Positions 1-4,893 of a stretch of DNA of 5,387 nt are shown one piece after another. Position numbers and translations under genes: made by a program. The stretch lies in assembly GCA_018110855.1 (NCBI GenBank), contig JAGBFZ010000269.1, positions 1 to 5,387 of the forward strand. The letters are read 5' to 3'. This DNA comes from Oscillospiraceae bacterium (GTDB lineage: Bacteria; Bacillota; Clostridia; Oscillospirales; Ruminococcaceae). A model generated the notes under the pieces. It was not told the origin of the DNA. It worked only from the letters and a program-made list of their open reading frames with translations, and made no database searches. How positions within the stretch are numbered: position 1 is the first letter of the stretch; every line of letters starts with the position of its first letter.

Positions 1-449
1 ATATCCTTCGGAAGAAGCAGACGCTTGGTAAGGTCCTTGCTCACCTCGCCTGCCATATAGTCACGCTGAACGCTGTTAACAATAGGATCCTTATTTGAAT
101 TTTCCTGAAGCACCTCTTCGTTGTTGCACTCGATAAGGGAGAGTATCCTGTCATCGGTAGTGTTGGATTTTCTTACAAGTGAACGGGTATAGCGATATTT
201 TACATAGCCCTTTGCGATCTCAAAAGCACCGTTTGCCATGATCTGATTTTCGACCATATCCTGAATTTCCTCAACGGAAACAGCTCTTTTCATTTTTTCG
301 CATTTATAGCAGATATACTCGGCAGCTTCCTTGATCTGCTCGTTGGTAAGCTCCTTGCGGCGGCCTGCGTTATTTGCCTTGGAAATGGCTGTTTCTATCT
401 TTGTTACGTCGAAATCGACCTCTGACCCGTTTCGCTTGATTACCTTCAT
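1..449 (-). CDS. nrdD: Anaerobic ribonucleoside-triphosphate reductase, N-terminal part (runs off window)
   Basis: Class III ribonucleotide reductase, a cytoplasmic glycyl-radical enzyme that reduces NTPs to dNTPs without oxygen; it needs the radical-SAM activase NrdG, not seen here. Only the first 149 codons are present; the rest lies beyond base 1. Residues 1-95 form an ATP-cone, the allosteric nucleotide-binding domain that sets overall activity; the KRNG motif (5-8) followed by a VDFDVTKI stretch is typical. At about 118-149 the core of the family begins (NSNKDPIVNSVQRDYMAGEVSKDL in broken form: NSNKDP, QRDYMAGE, SKDLTKR, LLLPKD), a segment characteristic of NrdD. The start at 449-447 is chosen because AGGAGG (458-463, minus) sits 8 nt upstream and the ATP-cone begins at once. 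The gene diverges from a Crp-like regulator. The glycyl-radical site and catalytic cysteines are outside the window, so activity cannot be judged. Confidence 0.93.
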   Translation of the reverse strand, partial: MKVIKRNGSEVDFDVTKIETAISKANNAGRRKELTNEQIKEAAEYICYKCEKMKRAVSVEEIQDMVENQIMANGAFEIAKGYVKYRYTRSLVRKSNTTDDRILSLIECNNEEVLQENSNKDPIVNSVQRDYMAGEVSKDLTKRLLLPKD

Positions 450-516
450 TGGAAAATCCTCCTGTATCATAATGCTGTGTATTTTTAATTATAAGATATA
501 TTACTTCAAAAAACTG

Positions 517-545
517 TTGCACAAACCACAATTTTGTGATATAAT
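517..545 (+). promoter_or_regulatory. Promoter of the Crp/Fnr-type regulator gene
   Basis: TTGCAC (517-522), a 17-bp spacer and TATAAT (540-545), with TG at 537-538 forming an extended -10. The predicted start is near 552, about 34 nt before the ATG at 586. The spacer holds a short palindrome, CACAA-TT-TTGTG (527-538), a possible operator. Confidence 0.75.
527..538. promoter_or_regulatory. Palindrome in divergent nrdD/regulator promoter region
   Basis: CACAA, 2-bp gap, TTGTG: a perfect 5-bp inverted repeat between the -35 and -10 of the regulator promoter, and just downstream of the predicted nrdD start. A second CACAA half lies at 520-524. Placement suits an operator that would block RNA polymerase, possibly autoregulation by the Crp-like protein. 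It is short and in AT-rich DNA, so chance is possible. Confidence 0.3.
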
Positions 546-569
546 ATACTATATACACGATTATTACAA
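541..569 (-). promoter_or_regulatory. Candidate nrdD promoter
   Basis: On the minus strand TTGTAA (564-569) is followed after 17 bp by TATTAT (541-546), giving a predicted start near 534 and a leader of about 85 nt to the nrdD ATG. The -35 matches 4 of 6 consensus positions. It overlaps the -10 of the divergent regulator promoter and contains a possible NrdR box in its spacer. An alternative minus-strand -10, TATAAT at 488-493, has no good -35 at the right distance. Position is inferred from sequence only. Confidence 0.4.
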
Positions 570-592
570 TGAAAGGACACTATATATGGGTT
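546..592. promoter_or_regulatory. Possible tandem NrdR boxes
   Basis: Two 16-bp sequences resemble the NrdR box consensus as I recall it (acaCwAtATaTwGtgt). ACACTATATATGGGTT at 577-592 matches 13 of 16 positions and ATACTATATACACGAT at 546-561 matches 11 of 16. Their starts are exactly 31 bp apart, about three helical turns, which is the usual arrangement of paired NrdR boxes. NrdR is the ATP-cone repressor of ribonucleotide reductase genes. The first box lies in the spacer of the candidate nrdD promoter; the second covers the start codon of the divergent regulator gene. AT-rich background makes the weaker box uncertain. Confidence 0.45.
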
Positions 593-1215
593 CAGGATTT
601 ACAAAACAGGAGCTGTTATATCTGAAAAAACGCTTTAATGCGAGGTCTGCAAAATTTTCAAAAAATGAGACTATCCTGCATATAGATCAGGACAGCAATC
701 AGGTCTGCTTTGTTCTTGAAGGAACGGCTTATCTGTGTGCAGAGAACGAGCAATGCGAAAGGAGTATACTTCGCTTTTTCCGGATCGGTGAATACTTTTC
801 CGCTTCAATGCTGGTCCCTTCCGAGTATGCGGTTAGCTTCATCACAGCAAAATACCCCTCAGAGATAGTTTTTTTCAACAGAGAGGAGCTATTCAGATTC
901 TGCGCTGCAAATCATGATTGGTCGGTTAAATTCATCCGTCTGCTTTCTGAGCAGGGCGACAAGGGCATAAGCGTCAGCAGCTTTGTACTTCATCAGAGAT
1001 CCATACGGGACAGACTAACCGGCTTTTTCAGGCAGGAACGTGAGATACAGGGCTCTGACAATATTCGAATACCTATCCCCTACACCGATCTTGCCGATTA
1101 TCTTGCCTGCGACCGCTCCGCAATGATGAAGGAGCTTTCTTCAATGAAAAATGAGGGACTGATCGAGGGAAAAAACCGTGACATTCACCTTTGCAGTCTA
1201 TTAACCGAAGAATAA
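586..1215 (+). CDS. Crp/Fnr-family transcriptional regulator
   Basis: A 209-residue cytoplasmic DNA-binding protein of the Crp/Fnr superfamily. Residues about 15-110 form the cyclic-nucleotide-binding-like beta-roll (FSKNETILH at 24-32, VCFVLEGTAYL at 40-50, FFRIGEYFSASML at 64-76). A long dimerisation helix follows at about 110-150, then a winged helix-turn-helix at about 162-202 (IPIPYTDLADYLACDRSAMMKELSSMKNEGLIE with breaks at IPIPYTDLADYL, ACDRSAMMKEL and SSMKNEGLIE). The start at 586 is chosen because AAAGG (572-576) lies 9 nt upstream; an upstream in-frame extension to 331 would cross the promoter and run antisense over nrdD. Six cysteines (41, 51, 57, 106, 175, 203) are present, but there is no N-terminal or C-terminal cluster like those binding Fe-S in known Fnr proteins, and no clear cAMP-binding signature, so the effector is unknown. 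It is divergent to nrdD with a 136-bp shared spacer, which suggests but does not prove a link to anaerobic or nucleotide metabolism. Confidence 0.88.
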   Translation: MGSGFTKQELLYLKKRFNARSAKFSKNETILHIDQDSNQVCFVLEGTAYLCAENEQCERSILRFFRIGEYFSASMLVPSEYAVSFITAKYPSEIVFFNREELFRFCAANHDWSVKFIRLLSEQGDKGISVSSFVLHQRSIRDRLTGFFRQEREIQGSDNIRIPIPYTDLADYLACDRSAMMKELSSMKNEGLIEGKNRDIHLCSLLTEE

Positions 1216-1218
1216 AGG

Positions 1219-1258
1219 ACGTCCGCAGAATGACAGCTGCGGACGTAAACTTTTATTT
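1219..1258. terminator. Shared terminator between convergent genes
   Basis: A perfect 10-bp stem, ACGTCCGCAG (1219-1228) with CTGCGGACGT (1237-1246), closes an 8-nt loop. On the plus strand it is followed by a T-rich tail (1251-1258, TTTTATTT), and it begins 3 nt after the regulator stop codon. Read on the minus strand it lies 6 nt after the EAL gene stop codon and is followed by CCTTTATTCTT, a weaker tail. It probably serves both genes, more efficiently for the plus-strand one. Confidence 0.8.
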
Positions 1259-2914
1259 GGTAAAAATATTATCGAACATCTCGCAGGGAACGGGCTTTGA
1301 GTAATAAAAGCCCTGCGCTGCATCGCATCCGCAGCTGTAAAGAAATTCGGCTTGATCTTTTGTCTCAACGCCCTCTGCAATAATGTCAAGCCCGATATCA
1401 TTTGACATGGAGATCGTGTGGGAAATGATCTTTCTTCCTCTGTCGGACTCCATAAATTCCGAAAGAAAGGCACGATCTATCTTCAGAACATCAAACTGCG
1501 TGGTTTTGAGCATATTGAGTGAAGAATATCCCGAACCGAAATCGTCCATAAGCATGGTAAATCCATTCTCCTTGAACTTCTTGACCACGCTCTCAACGCC
1601 CTGTGCATCCACAGACTCGGTTATCTCAAGCTCTAAAAGCTCAATGGGGATATCATACTTCTTAACAAGCTCCTTGAGTACCTGAATGGATTCATCGCCA
1701 TTTAAGTATTCACGGGAAACATTTACAGAGATGGGAACGGGCTTTAAGCCCTTGTCGATCCATTCTCTTATCTTGCGGCAGGCTTTCTCCCAGATAATGC
1801 GGTCAAGCTTGATGATAAAACCGTTCTTCTCGAAAACGGGAACAAAATCGGCAGGAGAAATAAGTCCCTTTTTTGGGTGGATCCATCTTGCAAGAGCCTC
1901 AGCTCCGATTATCTTTCCTGTTGATATGCAGTATTTCGGCTGAAGAAACATTTCAAATTCATCGTTCAGCACAGCATTATGCATATCCTCCTCGATTATC
2001 TGCTTATGACGGATGTTAGTCATCATATAATCCTCATAGAAGCAGATATTCTGAAGGGCATTGCCCTTTATAGACTGTCTTGCAACGGAAGCAAGATCGC
2101 CGTAATACCTTGTGTGCTTGCTTCTGTCAGTCACCTCAGATACACCGAATATAAAGCGGTAATCCATTCCGTTAAAGCCGCTGAGCCTGCTTTCAATGAG
2201 ATGGATAAAGTCAATTATTTCCTGCCTGTCATCAAAGCAGGTTACGACCATGAAAACATCTGCGGTCAGGCGGCAGAAGGGCTGCTCCGAGGTGCAGATA
2301 ATGTGCATGGAATCATTAAAAAAGCGAATAAGCTCGTCCCCTGCATCATTTCCATAGGTTTGATTAATGAGCTTGAACCGTTCAACGTCAAACTGAATAA
2401 ATGCGATCCTCTTATCGGGATTTTTCTTAATTAGCTCGGCTATCATTTTGCTGTAAATGCTCGGATCCTTATCTGAAGAAAAGCTGTCAACAATCTTCCT
2501 GTCAAACTCCTCCTTCTGAGTGAAGGGACGGATATTTACAAGTACAGCTGTTATCCTCTCATCATCGTCTCTGAGAAAAAGGTTATACATATGGCAGAAA
2601 CGGAACTCCTCCGATTCGTCAAATCTCATTTTAACGTCCAGAGGCAGTTCCCCATGCTTTATTCCCGTTAAAATGCCCTCTTCAACGCTTGTACGGAACA
2701 CATCGAATACGGGAACAAACTGGGGATCTATAAGACCATGCTCTCTGAGATATTCATACGGATGAGCTGCTCCGTCAGCAATAATATGCCTGCCGCCCAT
2801 GTAGACAACGGTATTTTCCGAGCATTTCCAAAGGAAATGCGCAGTCTCAACATCGTTTTTAAAAATATTTTTTATAGTGTCCATATACTTCTCACTTTCG
2901 TTCACGATGTCCAT
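1253..2914 (-). CDS. Cyclic-di-GMP phosphodiesterase: PAS-like, degenerate GGDEF, intact EAL
   Basis: A 553-residue soluble protein predicted to hydrolyse c-di-GMP to pGpG. Residues about 1-135 form an N-terminal region that looks PAS-like (FDVFRTSVEEGILTG at 70-84, then strands to about 130); no membrane helix or signal peptide is visible. A GGDEF-fold domain spans about 168-295 (RIAFIQFDVERFKLINQTYG in two parts, 169-188), but the catalytic loop reads RLTADVF (215-221) in place of RxGGDEF, so cyclase activity is not expected; it may sense GTP or hold the dimer. The EAL domain spans about 310-550. The usual ligands are all present: E339 (EALAR), N398 (SVNVS), E430 (ELEITES), D457 and D458 (DDFGSGYSSL), K478 (LKIDRAF), E514 (AEGVET) and Q534 (QGFYYSKP). 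The start at 2914 is supported by AAGGCGGT (2921-2928, minus) 6 nt upstream; Met11 is a less likely alternative. It is monocistronic, between its own extended -10 promoter and the shared terminator. The signal sensed is unknown. Confidence 0.93.
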   Translation of the reverse strand: MDIVNESEKYMDTIKNIFKNDVETAHFLWKCSENTVVYMGGRHIIADGAAHPYEYLREHGLIDPQFVPVFDVFRTSVEEGILTGIKHGELPLDVKMRFDESEEFRFCHMYNLFLRDDDERITAVLVNIRPFTQKEEFDRKIVDSFSSDKDPSIYSKMIAELIKKNPDKRIAFIQFDVERFKLINQTYGNDAGDELIRFFNDSMHIICTSEQPFCRLTADVFMVVTCFDDRQEIIDFIHLIESRLSGFNGMDYRFIFGVSEVTDRSKHTRYYGDLASVARQSIKGNALQNICFYEDYMMTNIRHKQIIEEDMHNAVLNDEFEMFLQPKYCISTGKIIGAEALARWIHPKKGLISPADFVPVFEKNGFIIKLDRIIWEKACRKIREWIDKGLKPVPISVNVSREYLNGDESIQVLKELVKKYDIPIELLELEITESVDAQGVESVVKKFKENGFTMLMDDFGSGYSSLNMLKTTQFDVLKIDRAFLSEFMESDRGRKIISHTISMSNDIGLDIIAEGVETKDQAEFLYSCGCDAAQGFYYSKPVPCEMFDNIFTK

Positions 2915-2950
2915 ATTCTCACCGCCTTACAATCATGAAATCTTTTAGTA

Positions 2951-2979
2951 ATTATAGCATATTTTTTGTTCATTTTCAA
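2951..2979 (-). promoter_or_regulatory. Promoter of the EAL phosphodiesterase gene
   Basis: Minus strand TTGAAA (2974-2979), 17-bp spacer, TATAAT (2951-2956), with TG just upstream of the -10 giving TGCTATAAT. The predicted start is near 2944, about 30 nt before the ATG. The spacing and extended -10 make this a strong sigma-A candidate. Confidence 0.78.
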
Positions 2980-2993
2980 GCAGATTTGTGTAT

Positions 2994-3003
2994 TATGTAC
3001 ATA
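2994..3003. repeat. 10-bp palindrome upstream of the EAL gene promoter
   Basis: TATGTACATA is a perfect palindrome ending 14 bp upstream of the -35 box. The position would suit an upstream regulator site, but the length and AT-rich setting allow chance occurrence. Confidence 0.2.
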
Positions 3004-3032
3004 TTTCTATATTTTTCACAAAATAAAAGGTG

Positions 3033-3065
3033 CATATTAGTCAATATGATTTATTAAACGTTTAA
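3033..3065. repeat. Two adjacent palindromes between the aro terminator and EAL gene promoter
   Basis: CATATT-agtc-AATATG (3033-3048) is a perfect 6-bp inverted repeat. TTAAACGTTTAA (3054-3065) is a perfect 12-bp palindrome with a central CG, the style of LacI/GalR-family operators. The second overlaps the far end of the upstream gene's terminator tail and lies about 75 bp upstream of the EAL gene -35. No function can be assigned. Confidence 0.25.
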
Positions 3066-3097
3066 AAAGCGACCCGTCCAAAAAATGGACGGATCGC
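3064..3097 (-). terminator. Terminator of the DAHP synthase gene
   Basis: On the minus strand, starting 19 nt after the stop codon, a 12-bp stem (3086-3097 with 3069-3080) closes a 5-nt T loop and is followed by TTTTT. One stem position pairs G with U in minus-strand RNA but would be an A-C mismatch on the plus strand, so the hairpin fits minus-strand transcription specifically. Confidence 0.9.
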
Positions 3098-3116
3098 ACA
3101 AAATCATTTGAAAAAA

Positions 3117-4160
3117 TCAAAGCTGATCTGCAATGCTCAGAATGAGCTTTTCGGACTTCTCCCAGCCGAGACATGGGTCTGTGATGGACTTGCCGTAGGT
3201 GCCTTCGTCAACCTTCTGGCAGCCGTCCTCGATGTAGCTTTCGATCATGAAGCCCTTGACAATGCTGCGGATATCGTTATTATGACGGCAGCTGTGAAGC
3301 ACCTCGTTGCATATTCTTATCTGCTCAAGATACTGCTTATTGGAGTTTGCATGGTTTGCGTCGATGATAACAGCCATATTCTCCAGATTCTTTGCGGAGT
3401 ACATATCGTAAAGACGTACAAGATCCTCGTAATGGTAGTTGGGGTGAGAGTTACCCTGCTTGTCAACATAACCTCTGAGGATAGCTTGAGTAAGAGGATT
3501 TCCCTTGCTGCGCGCTTCCCAGCCTCTGTAGAGGAAGGTGTGCTGAGACTGAGCGGCAATAATTGAATTGAGCATTACCGAATAATCGCCGCTGGTAGGG
3601 TTTTTCATGCCAACAGGGACCATAAGTCCGCTGGCGGTAAGGCGGTGCTGCTGATTTTCAACGGAACGAGCGCCTACTGCAACATAGGAAAGAATATCGG
3701 ACAGATATCTGTGATTTTCGGGGTAAAGCATTTCATCGGCGCAGGCAAGACCTGTCTCGGTAAGTGCCTTTGTATGGAGCTTTCTGATGGAGATAAGTCC
3801 CTCAAGCATATCCTCCGCCTTGGTGGGATCGGGCTGATGGACCATGCCCTTATAGCCCTGACCCGTTGTACGGGGCTTGTTAGTGTATATTCTGGGGATA
3901 ATGATTATCTTATCCTTGACCTGCTCCTGAACCTTTGCAAGGCGGCAGACGTAATCGAGAACACTGTCCTCCCTGTCTGCGGAGCAGGGACCGATGATAA
4001 GCAGGAACTTGTCCGACTTGCCTGTAAACACATCTGCGATCTCTGCGTCGCGCTGAGCCTTTATTTTCTTAACATCTTCGGGAATGGGAAACTGCTCCTT
4101 TATTTCCTTGGGAATGGGCAGCTTTCTGACGAAATCCATATTCATCATAGCAAATAACAT
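3117..4160 (-). CDS. 3-deoxy-7-phosphoheptulonate (DAHP) synthase, type I, AroF/G/H family
   Basis: Condenses phosphoenolpyruvate with erythrose 4-phosphate to DAHP, the first step of the shikimate route to aromatic amino acids. At up to 347 residues it matches the E. coli AroF/AroG/AroH (type I alpha) enzymes in length and motifs. Visible landmarks are GPCS (57-60, metal ligand C59), KPRTT (95-99, substrate binding), the GARSVENQQHR segment (163-173), DANHANSNK (267-275, metal ligand H270), MIES (305-308, ligand E307) and SITDPCLGW (325-333, ligand D328). The full metal set is present, so it should be active. Which amino acid inhibits it cannot be told from this sequence, so no isozyme symbol is given. 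The start is uncertain: the ATG at 4160 is only 1 nt from GGAG, while the ATG at 4148 is 13 nt away; both are imperfect, and N-terminal conservation is weak there. It is monocistronic, with its own consensus promoter and terminator. Confidence 0.95.
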   Translation of the reverse strand: MLFAMMNMDFVRKLPIPKEIKEQFPIPEDVKKIKAQRDAEIADVFTGKSDKFLLIIGPCSADREDSVLDYVCRLAKVQEQVKDKIIIIPRIYTNKPRTTGQGYKGMVHQPDPTKAEDMLEGLISIRKLHTKALTETGLACADEMLYPENHRYLSDILSYVAVGARSVENQQHRLTASGLMVPVGMKNPTSGDYSVMLNSIIAAQSQHTFLYRGWEARSKGNPLTQAILRGYVDKQGNSHPNYHYEDLVRLYDMYSAKNLENMAVIIDANHANSNKQYLEQIRICNEVLHSCRHNNDIRSIVKGFMIESYIEDGCQKVDEGTYGKSITDPCLGWEKSEKLILSIADQL

Positions 4161-4248
4161 ACTCCTTTTTTCCGTGTCTTCTGACGGAAATTAAATTTTA
4201 TGTATATGTACCGAAAGATTTTATTGCTTTAAAGTACGATATATCCAC
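4161..4248 (-). promoter_or_regulatory. Leader of the DAHP synthase transcript, with hairpin and possible tiny ORF
   Basis: From the predicted start near 4248 to the first ATG is about 88 nt. A hairpin, TTTCCGT (4184-4190) with ACGGAAA (4169-4175) and an 8-nt loop, abuts the Shine-Dalgarno and could limit ribosome access. A GTG at 4248 opens a 16-codon frame ending in TAA at 4198, reading MDISYFKAIKSFGTYT if GTG is read as Met; it has two Tyr and two Phe, but no Shine-Dalgarno. There is no T-box motif and no U-run after the hairpin, so classical attenuation is not shown. Confidence 0.3.
4162..4169 (-). promoter_or_regulatory. Ribosome binding site of the DAHP synthase gene, start-ambiguous
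   Basis: On the minus strand AAAAGGAG ends 1 nt before the first ATG (4160-4158) and 13 nt before the next (4148-4146), with a third and fourth in-frame ATG at 4145 and 4139. The first spacing is too short and the second too long for an optimal site, so the true start is unsettled. Confidence 0.6.
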
Positions 4249-4254
4249 CTTGAC

Positions 4255-4283
4255 ATTATATCATATAAAATTCTGTTTGTCAA
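4255..4283 (-). promoter_or_regulatory. Promoter of the DAHP synthase gene
   Basis: On the minus strand there is a perfect consensus pair: TTGACA (4278-4283), 17-bp spacer, TATAAT (4255-4260), preceded by TGA to give an extended -10. The predicted start is near 4248. By sequence it is the strongest promoter in the window. Confidence 0.88.
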
Positions 4284-4449
4284 GAAAATTTCCGAATTTA
4301 TATCCCTATTTAAAAAATAATTTTATTATAATACGAGAGAATTACATTATCAGCGTTATATTTTGAGAAATTATTATATTTTATCTGTTAGAAATCAACA
4401 ATTCTCAGATGGCAAAATTGTAAATATATACAAATCACCAAAAAATATA
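4284..4449. other. AT-rich spacer between divergent promoters
   Basis: No ORF with a credible ribosome site is seen on either strand here. It holds a 16-bp near-palindrome, TTGTAAATATATACAA (4418-4433, one mismatched pair), ending 16 bp before the gntR-type promoter -35, and an imperfect hairpin at 4383-4410 (9 pairs with a 2-nt bulge). Neither has a U-tract, so neither looks like a terminator. Confidence 0.5.
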
Positions 4450-4478
4450 TTGACAATAGAAATAATAAGTATTATAGT
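4450..4478 (+). promoter_or_regulatory. Promoter of the GntR-ABC transporter operon
   Basis: TTGACA (4450-4455), 17-bp spacer, TATAGT (4473-4478). The predicted start is near 4485, giving a leader of about 37 nt. The last two bases of the -10 fall inside a large palindrome. Confidence 0.8.
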
Positions 4479-4498
4479 TAGTTACATAAGTAATTAAC
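4477..4498. promoter_or_regulatory. Likely operator for the GntR (YtrA-type) repressor
   Basis: GTTAGTTAC (4477-4485), 4-bp centre ATAA, GTAATTAAC (4490-4498): 9-bp arms with one mismatched pair. It overlaps the end of the -10 and the predicted transcription start, where a bound dimer would block initiation. GntR YtrA-type proteins commonly repress their own operon, so autorepression is the natural reading; binding itself is inferred. Confidence 0.65.
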
Positions 4499-4521
4499 CA
4501 ATAATCTAAGGAGGTGCTTGA

Positions 4522-4893
4522 ATGTATCTGAATCTTGATGGTGAAAAGCCCATATATGTTCAGATGGCGGAGTGGATCGAGGAAAATATTATTTCGGGAA
4601 CCTTTCCCGAGGAAACGCAGATACCCTCCACCACGGATATTTCGGCAAAGTACAAGATCAATCCCGCAACTGCACTGAAAGGCGTCAACATTCTTGTTGA
4701 CAAGGGCATAATTTACAAGAAAAGGGGTCTGGGTATGTTTGTATGCAAGGGTGCGGAGGAAAAGCTCCGCAGCGAAAGAAAGCAGGAATTTTTCGAGAAG
4801 TTCGTAAAGTCCCTTTTGAGCGAAGCTGAAAAGCTAAACATCACCAAAAAAGAGATAATCGACATGATCGAGAAGGGTTGTGAAGAAAAATGA
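4522..4893 (+). CDS. GntR-family transcriptional regulator, YtrA subfamily
   Basis: A 123-residue repressor. The N-terminal winged helix-turn-helix covers about 1-75: it opens with the family pattern PIYVQMAEWIEENIISG (10-26), then IPSTTDISAKYKINPATA (34-51) as the helix-turn-helix, and the wing at KKRGLGMFV (66-74). A short C-terminal helical segment (about 79-123, rich in Lys and Glu) serves for dimerisation; there is no large effector domain, which together with the length defines the YtrA subfamily. The start is supported by AAGGAGGTG (4508-4516) 5 nt upstream, the best ribosome site in the window. The stop codon overlaps the start of the following ABC ATPase gene (ATGA), so the two are translationally coupled. 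In known cases such regulators control adjacent ABC exporters and respond to cell-envelope stress or unknown ligands; the inducer here cannot be told. Confidence 0.92.
   Translation: MYLNLDGEKPIYVQMAEWIEENIISGTFPEETQIPSTTDISAKYKINPATALKGVNILVDKGIIYKKRGLGMFVCKGAEEKLRSERKQEFFEKFVKSLLSEAEKLNITKKEIIDMIEKGCEEK

Noticed and set aside
331..585. Upstream in-frame extension of the Crp-like gene
   Set aside because: It would read antisense through the nrdD start and through the regulator's own promoter; the ATG at 586 has a proper ribosome site.
450..585. Fnr box (TTGAT-N4-ATCAA) near nrdD
   Set aside because: No such sequence occurs in the spacer; the palindrome present is CACAA-TT-TTGTG.
1383..2938. 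Several plus-strand open frames of 66-151 codons opposite the EAL gene
   Set aside because: They are antisense shadows of a full-length conserved protein, with no ribosome sites and no recognisable domains.
2915..3053. c-di-GMP riboswitch upstream of the phosphodiesterase gene
   Set aside because: The predicted leader is only about 30 nt and no conserved GEMM core was found in the region.
3108..4157. Open frames overlapping the DAHP synthase gene on both strands
   Set aside because: They are shadows of a clearly conserved enzyme; no domain or start signal supports them.
4327..4332. TATAAT on the plus strand in the 4284-4449 spacer
   Set aside because: There is no TTGACA-like box at 15-19 bp upstream and no ORF soon after it; such hexamers are expected in AT-rich DNA.
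4383..4410. Imperfect hairpin ATCTG..AGAA / TTCT-CAGAT
   Set aside because: It has a 2-nt bulge, weak AT-rich pairs and no U-tract on either side, so it is not a terminator; no riboswitch core is evident.
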